NCBI GenBank assembly: GCA_029936425.1
Contig: JAPYSU010000009.1
Location: 54,614-118,613 of the forward strand
Direction of reading: 5' to 3'
DNA: 64,000 nt
DNA from: Litorimonas sp.
GTDB taxonomy: Bacteria; Pseudomonadota; Alphaproteobacteria; Caulobacterales; Maricaulaceae
The notes under the pieces are model-generated. The model did not search any database, was not told the origin of the DNA, and worked only from the letters and a program-made list of their open reading frames with translations. Numbering within the stretch: position 1 is the first letter of the stretch; the number at the start of each line of letters is the position of its first letter. This document shows, piece after piece, positions 16,582-25,784 of this stretch. A program made the position numbers and the translations under genes.

Positions 16582-17721
16582 ATGAAGCGTTTATCTCGTC
16601 TCTCCGGGCTATCAACTCTGGCGCGTCAGGGGCGGCAGGCGGCCATCGCCCTACTCGCCTGTTTTTCGTTGAGCTTGAGCGCCGCCTTCTTTTCCGTCTC
16701 GGCTCAGGCCGCAGTTGAAATCGACGCGCCGCGCGTGCCGCTTCACACCATTCATTTTGTCGGCGGGAGATTGGTACAGGATTTGGACAATTTCGATGTC
16801 TGGACGGAATATGATTTCCGCGGGGCGGAAAGGTACCAGTTCAGAACGAAATCCTATGACACGCAGAGTTTGCGCTTGATAAATGACACGGGTCGTGTCG
16901 AACTTCTTATCCGGCTGGACGCGAAAACCATTTCAGGTCAGTGGCCGGGCCACCCGATGGCGCAGCTTTACCGCATCACCAAAATTGACCCAATTATGAC
17001 GGCGGCGCAGGAAGGTCGCGGCAACCCAGTGGAGCGTATGCCGCCGCCAAATTACAGCCCGCCCGGCAAAAAAGTCCCGGCTCCAGGCCCGGCGAAAAAA
17101 ACGCCAAGACCGGACACGCTTACCCGCGCGGCCTATCAAAATGGAGCTTTTGAAAAACGCGGTGCAAAGACCTGGATAGAACGCAGCGAGTCCGGCCAGA
17201 TATTCGAGTTTCAACAGATTGGGCATGATAACGAGTCTATTTACCTGTTTGATATGAACCGCCAAATACTGATTGAATTGGATGTTCGTAACTCCATGTC
17301 CCGGATAAGCCACAATGGCGATCGGCTGAAAAAGCTTTACAGTCTCACCGCTTTATCGGCTCAGACTTTGGACCCTACTCAAACCCCGTCAGACCCCTTG
17401 ACGCCGCCCATTCCTCCGACGCCTGCGCCGCCTCCGGAGAATGACAGAACCCTGAGCGCAGAGGACCGCGCCAAGTGCGTCTCTCAGGGCGGCTTTGTCG
17501 AACGCGCCGGAATTTTGGGCGCGGAGCGCTGCACCATGACCTATTCCGACGGCGGAAATATCTGCATCGACAGTTCCAATTGTCAGGGAAAATGCGTGAC
17601 GGACGTCGGCGGCAAGGACAGCAACGCGGTGAGCGGCCAATGCCAGAAAACCAATAATCCCTTTGGCTGCTATTCCGAAGTGCTCGGCGGAAAAGTTCAG
17701 CCTGGCCTCTGCGTGGACTAA
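16582..17721 (+). CDS. Secreted protein with Cys-rich C-terminal module, unknown function
   Basis: The start is ATG 16582, preceded by AAGGTGAG; the product has 379 residues. An N-terminal signal peptide (hydrophobic stretch about residues 22-45, cleavage after AQA) exports it. The middle carries a Pro/Lys-rich linker (PPPNYSPPGKKVPAPGP, about residues 155-175) and a second Pro-rich stretch near residue 280. The last 80 residues hold eight cysteines arranged C-x(n)-GAERC-x(n)-DGGNIC-x5-CxGKC-x(n)-GQC-x(n)-FGC-x(n)-LCVD, which would form disulfides in the periplasm. Proteins with a similar C-terminal module occur as uncharacterised secreted proteins in related bacteria. No enzymatic motif was seen. 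It precedes the C39-like lipoprotein by 29 bases on the same strand, so the two may be co-transcribed. Confidence 0.75.
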   Translation: MKRLSRLSGLSTLARQGRQAAIALLACFSLSLSAAFFSVSAQAAVEIDAPRVPLHTIHFVGGRLVQDLDNFDVWTEYDFRGAERYQFRTKSYDTQSLRLINDTGRVELLIRLDAKTISGQWPGHPMAQLYRITKIDPIMTAAQEGRGNPVERMPPPNYSPPGKKVPAPGPAKKTPRPDTLTRAAYQNGAFEKRGAKTWIERSESGQIFEFQQIGHDNESIYLFDMNRQILIELDVRNSMSRISHNGDRLKKLYSLTALSAQTLDPTQTPSDPLTPPIPPTPAPPPENDRTLSAEDRAKCVSQGGFVERAGILGAERCTMTYSDGGNICIDSSNCQGKCVTDVGGKDSNAVSGQCQKTNNPFGCYSEVLGGKVQPGLCVD

Positions 17722-17750
17722 GCCGCCGCTGAACAAAAACAAAGGAAAGC

Positions 17751-18419
17751 GTGGGGCGGCCTCTTTTTCCTAACCCTCTTTTAAACCTTCGGCGCTACAT
17801 GCTCTCTATGTTGAGATGGATTTTAATAAGCGCTCTGGCGCTCTTGCTTGTGGCCTGCGGTAGCACGCCAAAACGCGCCTCCTCCACAGCTGGCGTCGCC
17901 TCCCCCACCGTAAAACGCCCTCTGCAAAGCCAGACGGCCCTGCCCGACCGTGTGGCCTTTTACCAAAAGGATCGCCGCTGGGCGCATGAGCAGCTTGGCC
18001 GCTCTGACGGAACGCTAGGGGCCGATGGATGTCTCGTCACCGCCACCAGCATGGCCCTGGTCAATCTGGGTTTTAAAACCGATCCGTCTGATCTTAATCG
18101 GCGGCTGACGCAGGCCGATAGTTTCACGCCGCGCGGCTGGCTTATCTGGGACGGCATTCGCAAAGTCACCGATGGGCAGGCCAAGGCGAGGTTTTATAAA
18201 AGCGTGGATGCGGGCCTGATCAATCAGTGCATTGTAGACGGCTATTATCCGCTGGTTCAGTTCTACCTGCCCAATGGACGGTCTCACTGGGCGGTCATTC
18301 TGGACCGCTCCTCTCAGGGTTATCGTATGCGCGATCCTTTGCGGCATGCCGAGCAGCCTCTCATTTTTCCGCATGGCGCCGATAAGTTCCGGGCTTTGCG
18401 TTGTGTGGGCCTTGCTTAA
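17751..18419 (+). CDS. Lipoprotein with C39-like peptidase domain
   Basis: A 222-residue product from the GTG at 17751, which has AAAGGA four bases upstream. ATG 17799 would give a more typical short lipoprotein signal but has no ribosome binding site. The lipobox LLVAC predicts lipidation at the Cys 36 residues from the GTG. The mature part matches the C39-like papain-fold family: FYQKDRRWAHEQLG, then DGCLVTATSMAL with the candidate nucleophilic Cys, and GRSHWAVILD with the His. It may cleave peptides at the envelope, but many C39-like proteins have no known substrate. Two genes of the same export class lie in tandem here. Confidence 0.8.
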   Translation: MGRPLFPNPLLNLRRYMLSMLRWILISALALLLVACGSTPKRASSTAGVASPTVKRPLQSQTALPDRVAFYQKDRRWAHEQLGRSDGTLGADGCLVTATSMALVNLGFKTDPSDLNRRLTQADSFTPRGWLIWDGIRKVTDGQAKARFYKSVDAGLINQCIVDGYYPLVQFYLPNGRSHWAVILDRSSQGYRMRDPLRHAEQPLIFPHGADKFRALRCVGLA

Positions 18420-18452
18420 TCCGTTCAGTTTTTCATAAATCCCTTTAAATAA

Positions 18453-18467
18453 GTTCTTGATTTGTTC
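18453..18467 (+). promoter_or_regulatory. LexA box (GTTC-N7-GTTC) before the comM-like gene
   Basis: The plus strand carries GTTC at 18453-18456 and again at 18464-18467, separated by exactly seven bases (ttgattt). This is the alphaproteobacterial SOS box GTTC-N7-GTTC. A third GTTC follows at 18473-18476. The site lies 41 bases before the start of the ComM-like ATPase, a normal operator position. SOS control of comM homologues in alphaproteobacteria agrees with what I recall of published LexA regulons. Confidence 0.7.
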
Positions 18468-18507
18468 TTTTTGTTCTGCTTACTTTAAAGCGCAGAAAGG
18501 GCGCATC

Positions 18508-20094
18508 ATGGTGGCACGGATACAAACAGTGGCTTTCGAAGGCGCAGAAGCGCGCCGCGTCGATGTGCAGGTTCAGGTCTCGTCCGCCTCTCGCCCCATA
18601 TTCAATATTGTCGGACTGGCCGATAAAGCGGTGGCCGAATCACGCGAACGCGTGCGCGCCGCCTTTGCCTCGCTCGGTCTTTTCCTTCCGGGAAAGCGCG
18701 TGATCATTAATCTGGCGCCGGCGGATTTGCCCAAGGAGGGCGCGCATTACGATCTGCCGATAGCGCTCGGCCTTATGGCCGCGATCGGCGCTATACCCTC
18801 CGACGCGATTGAAGACTTTGTCGCCATTGGCGAGCTGGCGCTGGACGGCACGATTGCCCCTGTTCCCGGCGCGCTCCCGGCGGCGGTGATGGCCAATAGC
18901 CATGATTTCGGACTGATTTGCCCTGAGCCCAACGGGGCAGAGGCCGCGTGGGCAGGGGACCTTCCTTTGCTTGCGCCGCAAACGCTTGTCCAAATCATGA
19001 ACCATTTCAAAGGCACGCAAGTGCTCTCACGGCCCCAGCCGGGTCAGATGCTGGACCCCGAAACAGGCGTGGACCTGCGCGACGTTCGCGGACAGGAAAC
19101 GGCCAAGCGGGCGCTCGAAGTCGCGGCCGCGGGCGGGCATAATCTGCTGATGGTGGGGCCGCCCGGCTCTGGTAAATCCATGCTCGCAGAACGTCTGCCC
19201 GGTCTCCTGCCGCCGCTCTCGGCCAATGAACTTCTGGATGTGTCCATGGTGCATTCCGTGGCGGGGCTTTTAAATCGGGGGCAGCTGTCCCGCGCGCGGC
19301 CCTACCGCGCCCCGCATCACAGCGCCTCCATGGCGGCTATGGTCGGCGGCGGAAACAAGGCCAAACCCGGCGAAGCCTCTCTGGCGCATCGCGGCGTCTT
19401 GTTTCTCGACGAGTTACCGGAATTTACGCCGACCGTTCTGGACAGTCTGCGCCAGCCATTAGAGACCGGAGAAATTTCGGTCGCCCGCGTCAATGCTCAT
19501 GTCCGCTATCCCGCGCGGTTTCAGCTTATTGCCGCCATGAATCCCTGCCGCTGCGGAAGCGGCGGCGCGGACGGCGTCGCGTGCCGGCGCGGCCTTCGCT
19601 GCGCGGCCGATTATCAGGCGCGCATCTCCGGCCCGTTCATGGACCGGATGGATATTCAAATTGACGTCCCGGCTGTCACGCCGGCCGACCTTGCCCTGCC
19701 GCCGTCCAAAGAGGGCACGAAAGAGGTGGCTGACCGCGTGGCCCGGGCGAGGCGAATTCAAATGGACCGCAATGGCGGCGTGACCAATGCCGAATTGCCT
19801 CAAGACCGTCTGGATCATGTCGCGGAGCCCGATTCTGATGGCCGAAAATTACTCATTCAGGCGGCAGAAACCCTGGGCCTTACTGCGCGCGGCTATCACC
19901 GCGTCCTGCGGGTGGCCCGCACTCTGGCCGATCTGGCCGGATCCGAACAAATCCGCCGGCTTCACATTGCCGAAAGCCTGTCCCATCGACGGGCGAGAAA
20001 AGGGTTAATCAGCGGGCAAAAGCTGGCTCATCCAGATGCGGGGCAATATGCACGCTCCGCTTCGCGGCATTCTAAAAACCCCTATTATTCCTGA
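18508..20094 (+). CDS. ComM/YifB-like AAA+ ATPase (Mg-chelatase-like)
   Basis: The start is ATG 18508 (MVARIQTVAFEG), giving 528 residues, preceded by AAAGGG; the frame is open upstream to 18457 but without family similarity. The N-terminal ChlI-like/Lon-like domain (about 1-170) is followed by the AAA+ module with Walker A GPPGSGKSM (near residue 220) and Walker B LFLDELPEF. A zinc-like cysteine cluster (NPCRCGSGG...CRRGLRC) follows, then a C-terminal helical domain. The family includes ComM, a hexameric helicase that promotes branch migration during integration of transforming DNA. The LexA box upstream implies induction by DNA damage, consistent with a recombination role. Confidence 0.92.
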   Translation: MVARIQTVAFEGAEARRVDVQVQVSSASRPIFNIVGLADKAVAESRERVRAAFASLGLFLPGKRVIINLAPADLPKEGAHYDLPIALGLMAAIGAIPSDAIEDFVAIGELALDGTIAPVPGALPAAVMANSHDFGLICPEPNGAEAAWAGDLPLLAPQTLVQIMNHFKGTQVLSRPQPGQMLDPETGVDLRDVRGQETAKRALEVAAAGGHNLLMVGPPGSGKSMLAERLPGLLPPLSANELLDVSMVHSVAGLLNRGQLSRARPYRAPHHSASMAAMVGGGNKAKPGEASLAHRGVLFLDELPEFTPTVLDSLRQPLETGEISVARVNAHVRYPARFQLIAAMNPCRCGSGGADGVACRRGLRCAADYQARISGPFMDRMDIQIDVPAVTPADLALPPSKEGTKEVADRVARARRIQMDRNGGVTNAELPQDRLDHVAEPDSDGRKLLIQAAETLGLTARGYHRVLRVARTLADLAGSEQIRRLHIAESLSHRRARKGLISGQKLAHPDAGQYARSASRHSKNPYYS

Positions 20095-20213
20095 CGCTTT
20101 TTCGGGACATCACAAAAAAGTTAAGGTTTTTCCAGATTTAGTAACCTATTTTTTAGATTAAACAGGCACATTACATCCTAAATCACTCCTATTTTGGGGC
20201 AAGAAGGGTGCAT

Positions 20214-21629
20214 ATGTCATCACATGAATCCATCGCGGCGCAGTTCTGGCTCTGGCCAGATCCTGTCATGAAGCGCGATTCACAGGGCCGTATTCTCTTC
20301 ATTAATGCTGCGTTTTTGCAGCTTTACGGAGGGACTGTCGAAGCCTGGACCGGAAATGTGCTGCAAGGCTGGCCGGCTCCGCAGCCGACCGAACCCGGGG
20401 CCTACCCCGTGCCCTACCGATTCGAAACCCGCATGCCGTCACAGGACCCGAATCAGTCCGAAGACATTTACGACTGGATTGAACAAAGCGCCCCTGATGG
20501 AACGGCGTTCGCTCTGGCAAGGAATGTTAGCCCTTTTGTCAGCGTAGAAGCGCCGCAACCGCAAACTCCGCAGTCTCAAGATTCGGCGCCGCACCAACTG
20601 GCCGCCCAGCAGCAAGCCTCGCACCAGCCCGCTTATGAAGAACCGGAGCCAGCCTCTTATCCCGACCCGGCATATGACACTGCGCCCGAGCAGCCTCATG
20701 ACGCCCATGATAACGCGGCTCCGGCCGATACATCGCAGGAATATGAGCCTTTATCGACGCCCGCAGCGGCGCAGGAAACGTCAGAGTATCAAGACGCGAA
20801 TGCGGTGACAGAGCCCGCCCTGCCGCCAAAGACAGAGCAGCCCCCGGTTTCTCAGGAACAGCAGGATTTTCAGGCGATTGCCAATATGGCGTCAGAAGAC
20901 GCCCCCGCTGCAGAGGAAGAGGGCGCAAGCCAGGGACCTGAGGCCTCAAATCCGAACGCGCAGTCTCAAACGTCTTCCGAAACCGGTTATGCGGCTCAAA
21001 CCTCTCCGTCAGAAGCAGAGAAGAGGGAACAACGCGATTTTGAACGACGCGCTTTACCTCTGGAAGAAAACAGCGCCGTTCTAGGGAATAATTGGCGGGA
21101 CGCCGTCATTGCCAAGGCACTAGGAGTGGAAGAAGAGACGCCCCCCGCGAAAACCACGGCTCCGGAGACTAGCGGCGGAGAGAGCGCAGAAGTGCCCCAA
21201 ACAGGGCCCGCGTCTGATAACGCCGCCTCCCAAGGCCCTGAAAAACGCATTCTTCTGGCCGAGGACAATGCCATTAACGCCCTTCTGACGCGGACCTTGC
21301 TCGAAGCCGAAGGCCATACCGTTGAAACGGTGGAGGACGGCGTATTGGCCGTCGAAGCCATGAAAAGCCAGAGCTATGATCTGATTTTCATGGATATGCG
21401 TATGCCGAATATGGACGGCCTGGAGGCGACCCGTAAAATCCGGGCTCTGCCGAATGTCACGAAAGAGCTGCCGATTATCGCCCTGACCGCCAACGCCTTT
21501 GATGATGACCGGAACGCCTGTTTTGATTCCGGCATGAATGATTTCATGACGAAACCCGTCAGCGCCGAAGAACTGACTCAGATGGTTAGAACCTGGACCG
21601 GAGATCAGGCTAAAAAAGACGCAGCGTAG
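20214..21629 (+). CDS. PAS-like / disordered linker / receiver-domain protein without kinase domain
   Basis: The start is ATG 20214 (MSSHESIAAQ), preceded by AAGAAGGG, and the product has 471 residues. Residues about 5-100 look like a PAS domain (DSQGRILFINAAFLQLYGG). Residues about 105-335 are a long Gln/Pro/Glu/Ala-rich low-complexity stretch. The last 130 residues form a complete CheY-like receiver: acidic pocket EDN, phosphoacceptor Asp394 in FMDMRMPNMDG, Thr/Ala in ALTANAF and Lys in MTKP. Neither a dimerisation/phosphoacceptor His helix nor an ATP-binding kinase domain is present, although this PAS-plus-receiver layout normally frames one. A separate kinase must therefore phosphorylate it. 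Start, frame and stop are intact. Confidence 0.88.
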   Translation: MSSHESIAAQFWLWPDPVMKRDSQGRILFINAAFLQLYGGTVEAWTGNVLQGWPAPQPTEPGAYPVPYRFETRMPSQDPNQSEDIYDWIEQSAPDGTAFALARNVSPFVSVEAPQPQTPQSQDSAPHQLAAQQQASHQPAYEEPEPASYPDPAYDTAPEQPHDAHDNAAPADTSQEYEPLSTPAAAQETSEYQDANAVTEPALPPKTEQPPVSQEQQDFQAIANMASEDAPAAEEEGASQGPEASNPNAQSQTSSETGYAAQTSPSEAEKREQRDFERRALPLEENSAVLGNNWRDAVIAKALGVEEETPPAKTTAPETSGGESAEVPQTGPASDNAASQGPEKRILLAEDNAINALLTRTLLEAEGHTVETVEDGVLAVEAMKSQSYDLIFMDMRMPNMDGLEATRKIRALPNVTKELPIIALTANAFDDDRNACFDSGMNDFMTKPVSAEELTQMVRTWTGDQAKKDAA

Positions 21630-21694
21630 TCGCGTCTCTTCTTTAACTCCAAAACTCACTGGACGCCTCTGTCTGAAATAGGCAAAGACAGGTC

Positions 21695-23017
21695 ATGAGC
21701 ACAGCGGATATGACGAAACCGAAGCGGAGTTGGCGCGAAGTCTTCCTCTCCTACCTGCAGCCAAAAATGCTCGGTATGATGTCGCTGGGATTCGCCTCGG
21801 GTCTCCCCTATATGCTGATATATTCAGAACTCGCCTTCTGGATGAAACAAGAAGGCGTCGATCTGGGAGTTATCGGTTTCTTCGCCTGGATCGGTCTTGC
21901 CTATACCGCCAAAGTCCTCTGGGCGCCTCTTGTCGATAATCTCAAGATTCCGCTTTTGACCCGCGCCATGGGCCATCGAAGATCCTGGATGCTCGCGGCC
22001 ATTATCGGCACAATTTGCGGGATGCTGGTTATCGCGTCCTCGGATCCTGGGACGTCGGTCAGGTTTTTGGCGTTAGGGGCGGTCATACTCGCGACATCTG
22101 GCGCAACATTGGACATTTCGATTGATGCCTGGCGGATAGAGGCCGCGCCGGGCGACGGCCAGACGAATATGGCCGCGACTTATGTCCTCGGCTATCGACT
22201 CGCCATTATCGGCGCGGGGCTGTCCTATATCGTCGCCGGTCTGACGAGCTGGAATTTTGCTTACTTTTTTATGGCCTGCGTGATGGCGGTGAATGGCTGC
22301 ATCGTCTTTTTCATCAAGGAGCCTCACCGGGACATTCGCCGGAAAATGGACTCCATCGGCGAGGCCAGCGTCGAGTATATCGTCAAACCCTTTTTCAGCT
22401 TTCTAACGCGGCTCGGAAAATGGACGCCCTTGGTGTTTCTGCTCGTGGCCACCTATCTCATCAGCGACAAGACCATGGGCCCAATGGCCAAGCCCATGTA
22501 TCAATCTGTCGGTTTTACGGAAATTCAGGTTGGACTGGTCTCCAGCTTTTTCGGGCCTTGGCCGGTTATCTTTGGCGGATTTGTCGCCGGCGCGATTTCC
22601 ATTCGGTTCGGCCTGATGCGGTGCCTGTTAATCGGCTCTATCCTGATGGTGATTACCAATGGCGCCTTTGCCTGGCTCTCGACCGTATCAGATCCTAAAA
22701 CAGCCTATCTGTTCGTCACGGTCGGGGCGGATAATCTAGCGGCGGGCTTTGCCGCAACTATTTTCATTGCCTATCTCTCCTCTCTTTGTGATTTGAAATT
22801 TGCGGCGACCCAATATGCTTTCCTGTCCTCGATGTTCAATCTGGTCGGCAAGACGCTGTCAGGATTTACGGGGCTTATTGCCGAGAAAATGGGGTTTGAG
22901 CTTTTCTTTCTTTTCTCTGCGGCGCTCGGCATTCCGGCGATCATTTTCGCGCTTATTCTTCTCTTCTTTGGGCCAAACGCCGCCAAAGGCATAAGGGACA
23001 AGGAAATAGCGACGTAA
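21695..23017 (+). CDS. AmpG-like muropeptide MFS transporter
   Basis: A 440-residue major facilitator with about 12 membrane segments. The N-terminal GFASGLPYMLIYSELAFWMKQEG and the FFAWIGLAYTAKVLWAPLVD stretch are typical of AmpG permeases, which import anhydromuropeptides from the periplasm for recycling. LGHRRSW-type (MGHRRSW) and DISIDAWRIE motifs are also seen. It probably sits in the inner membrane and feeds cell-wall recycling. It lies just upstream of mutS on the same strand, 55 bases away. A specific substrate has not been shown for this subgroup. Confidence 0.88.
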   Translation: MSTADMTKPKRSWREVFLSYLQPKMLGMMSLGFASGLPYMLIYSELAFWMKQEGVDLGVIGFFAWIGLAYTAKVLWAPLVDNLKIPLLTRAMGHRRSWMLAAIIGTICGMLVIASSDPGTSVRFLALGAVILATSGATLDISIDAWRIEAAPGDGQTNMAATYVLGYRLAIIGAGLSYIVAGLTSWNFAYFFMACVMAVNGCIVFFIKEPHRDIRRKMDSIGEASVEYIVKPFFSFLTRLGKWTPLVFLLVATYLISDKTMGPMAKPMYQSVGFTEIQVGLVSSFFGPWPVIFGGFVAGAISIRFGLMRCLLIGSILMVITNGAFAWLSTVSDPKTAYLFVTVGADNLAAGFAATIFIAYLSSLCDLKFAATQYAFLSSMFNLVGKTLSGFTGLIAEKMGFELFFLFSAALGIPAIIFALILLFFGPNAAKGIRDKEIAT

Positions 23018-23072
23018 ATAACAGGCAAACGGGCTTGCGCCGCGCGCCGATATACGCGAATTTCCGCCCGTC

Positions 23073-25784
23073 ATGAACGCCAATACCGCAACAGAGAAAG
23101 CGACGAAAGTCACGCCGATGATGGCCCAGTTTCTGTCTATCAAGGCGGATGTGGGACCGGAGGCTTTGCTGTTTTATCGCATGGGCGATTTTTACGAGCT
23201 TTTCTTTGATGATGCCGTGCGCGCCGCCGCTGCGCTTGATATTGCGCTGACCAAGCGCGGGAAACATGCCGGGCAGGACATTCCTATGTGCGGCGTCCCC
23301 GTTCATTCGTCTGAAACCTATCTTCAGCGCCTCATCAAAAAAGGCTTCCGCGTCGCGGTTTGCGAACAGACCGAGGACCCGAAAGAGGCAAAAAAACGCG
23401 GCAGCAAAGCCGTAGTCCGCCGCGAAGTGGTGCGCCTCGTCACGCCGGGCACATTGTCCGAAGATAATCTGCTGGAAGCGCGCGGCCGCAATATTATCAC
23501 GGCGATTTCGAAAACCCTGGCCGGAGACTTTGCCCTTGCCTGGGCCGATATTTCCGACGGTCTGTTCTGCACCGCCGATATGAGCGGGCAGCGCGTGGCC
23601 ACAGAGCTGGCGGCGCTACGCCCTCGAGAGCTTCTGCTTTCCGAATCGCTTTATCAGGACGCGGACTTTATGTCCGGACTGCCCTTGGACGGTATCTCTC
23701 TGACGCCGCAGGCGGGGACAAAGTTTGACGCCCGCGCCGGGGAGCGGCAATTGAAATCACAGTTTAATGTCGAGAGCCTGGATGGGTTCGGGAGTTTTTC
23801 AAAAGCGGAAATCTCTGCGGCTGGGGCTCTTCTGGATTATCTGGAACTGACGCAGGCCGGCAATCCCGTCCAGCTGTCGCCGCCCACGCGCCGCGCCACC
23901 GCCGGATTTATGGCGATTGATCCAGCCACACGGGCCAGCCTGGAAATTGACCGTACCCAGAAAGGCACGCGCAAAGGCTCGCTTCTTTCCGTCATTGACC
24001 GCACGAAAACAGGGGCCGGCGCGCGGGAACTGGCAGATCATCTGGCCCGGCCGCTAATAGACGTCTCCGAGATTAAAAACCGCCAAAACGCTGTGACTTT
24101 TTTTGTGGACCAGCCATCCCTTAGAGAGGCTATGCGCGCCCATCTCGCCCAATGCGGAGATTTGGCCCGCGCCGCCTCCCGCCTGAGTCTGGGGCGCGGC
24201 GGACCTCGTGACCTGGTTATTGTCCGGGACACGCTGGGCGTTGGCGAAGCGATTTGCGCGAAGTTTGCAAAACACCCTGACCTGCTTTTGCCTATTCACC
24301 TCGAAACGATTTTGAAAAATCTGAGTCTGAGTGATAAAGAACACCTCGCGGGGCTTCGCCGCGATCTGGGCAAAGCGCTGACCCCCGACGTGCCGATGCA
24401 GGCCCGCGACGGCGGCTTTATTGCCAAAGGGTGGCAGCCCGCGATTGATGAGCTGAAAACCCTGCGCGATGATAGCCGGAAAATTGTCGCCGGGCTGCAA
24501 GCGGATTATGCCAAGCAATCAGGCGTGCCGACCTTGAAAATCAAACACAATAATGTGCTCGGCTATTTCATCGAAGTCTCGCCGAAACACGCCGACACCA
24601 TGTTGAACAAGGGCCCGGACAGTCCGTTTATTCACCGCCAGACTCTGGTATCGGGCATTCGGTTTACCACGACCGAACTGGCGGATCTGGACGCCAAAAT
24701 TTCCGGGGCGGCGGATAAAGTCTGCGCTTTGGAGATCGAAGAGTTTGAAAAATTTGCGGCGCAGGCGCGGGCGCTTGCCGAAGATTTACGGCGCAGCGCC
24801 CAGGCCCTCGCCTTACTGGACGTGCAGTGCGGCTGGGCAGAGTGGGCCGCCGAAACCGGCGCGTCCTGCCCCGCAATTGATGACAGCCTTTGCTTTGACA
24901 TCAAGGCCGGCCGCCACCCGGTTGTGCGCGACGCTCTGCAAAAATCCGGCGCCGCCGATTTCACCCCGAATGACTGCCAACTCAATGCGGAAGGACACGC
25001 CAGCCCCGTAGCCCCCGCCAATCGGCTGACCCTAATAACGGGGCCGAACATGGCGGGTAAATCCACCTATCTTCGCCAAAACGCGCTTATGTTCGTTCTG
25101 GCGCAAGCAGGCGGATATGTTTCCGCGCAGCAAGCCCATATCGGCGTGGCCGACGCCTTGTTTTCCCGTGTCGGCGCGTCGGATGATCTGTCCAAAGGCC
25201 GTTCAACCTTCATGACGGAAATGATTGAGACAGCGGCCATCCTTAATCAGGCCACAGAGAGAAGTTTTGTTATTCTGGACGAGATAGGTCGCGGAACCTC
25301 GACCTTTGACGGTCTGTCCATAGCCTGGGCCACAACAGAACATCTTCACAGCGTCAATAAATCCCGCGCGCTTTTCGCCACCCATTATCACGAGCTGACG
25401 GATCTGGCCGACACTCTCGACGCCGCCGGTAATGCCTCTTTACGGGCAAAGGACTGGGAAGGCGAGCTCGTCTTTTTACACGACGTGCGCCCGGGCGCGG
25501 CGGATAAATCCTACGGCGTGCAGGTCGCGCGGCTGGCCGGGCTGCCCCGCCTCGCAACAGACCGGGCGCAGGACGTCTTACGCAAGCTGGAATCTGAAAA
25601 GGACACCGGCGCTAAAGAGACGGACCTATTGGGCGGGCTTCCTTTATTTACGGCCAGTCCCGCCCCCAGCGCTCCGCCGCCGCCCTCAGAGGTGGAGCAG
25701 GCTCTGTCAGCGCTTGATGTAAACGACCTCTCTCCGCGGCAGGCCCTTGATCTTCTCTATGATCTGAAAGCGAAACTCTCCTAA
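23073..25784 (+). CDS. mutS: DNA mismatch repair protein MutS
   Basis: A 903-residue mismatch recognition ATPase. F40-Y41-E42 in MGDFYELFF is the Phe-x-Glu mismatch wedge. The ATPase domain begins near residue 650 with Walker A GPNMAGKSTYLRQ, then SRVGASDDLSKGRSTFMTEM, Walker B VILDEIGRGTSTFDG and the conserved HYHELT. The C-terminal tail carries Pro/Ala-rich linker sequence and a short dimerisation helix. The stop codon overlaps the ATG of glnD (TAATG at 25783-25787). The order mutS-glnD-murJ-trpS is a familiar alphaproteobacterial arrangement. Confidence 0.98.
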   Translation: MNANTATEKATKVTPMMAQFLSIKADVGPEALLFYRMGDFYELFFDDAVRAAAALDIALTKRGKHAGQDIPMCGVPVHSSETYLQRLIKKGFRVAVCEQTEDPKEAKKRGSKAVVRREVVRLVTPGTLSEDNLLEARGRNIITAISKTLAGDFALAWADISDGLFCTADMSGQRVATELAALRPRELLLSESLYQDADFMSGLPLDGISLTPQAGTKFDARAGERQLKSQFNVESLDGFGSFSKAEISAAGALLDYLELTQAGNPVQLSPPTRRATAGFMAIDPATRASLEIDRTQKGTRKGSLLSVIDRTKTGAGARELADHLARPLIDVSEIKNRQNAVTFFVDQPSLREAMRAHLAQCGDLARAASRLSLGRGGPRDLVIVRDTLGVGEAICAKFAKHPDLLLPIHLETILKNLSLSDKEHLAGLRRDLGKALTPDVPMQARDGGFIAKGWQPAIDELKTLRDDSRKIVAGLQADYAKQSGVPTLKIKHNNVLGYFIEVSPKHADTMLNKGPDSPFIHRQTLVSGIRFTTTELADLDAKISGAADKVCALEIEEFEKFAAQARALAEDLRRSAQALALLDVQCGWAEWAAETGASCPAIDDSLCFDIKAGRHPVVRDALQKSGAADFTPNDCQLNAEGHASPVAPANRLTLITGPNMAGKSTYLRQNALMFVLAQAGGYVSAQQAHIGVADALFSRVGASDDLSKGRSTFMTEMIETAAILNQATERSFVILDEIGRGTSTFDGLSIAWATTEHLHSVNKSRALFATHYHELTDLADTLDAAGNASLRAKDWEGELVFLHDVRPGAADKSYGVQVARLAGLPRLATDRAQDVLRKLESEKDTGAKETDLLGGLPLFTASPAPSAPPPPSEVEQALSALDVNDLSPRQALDLLYDLKAKLS

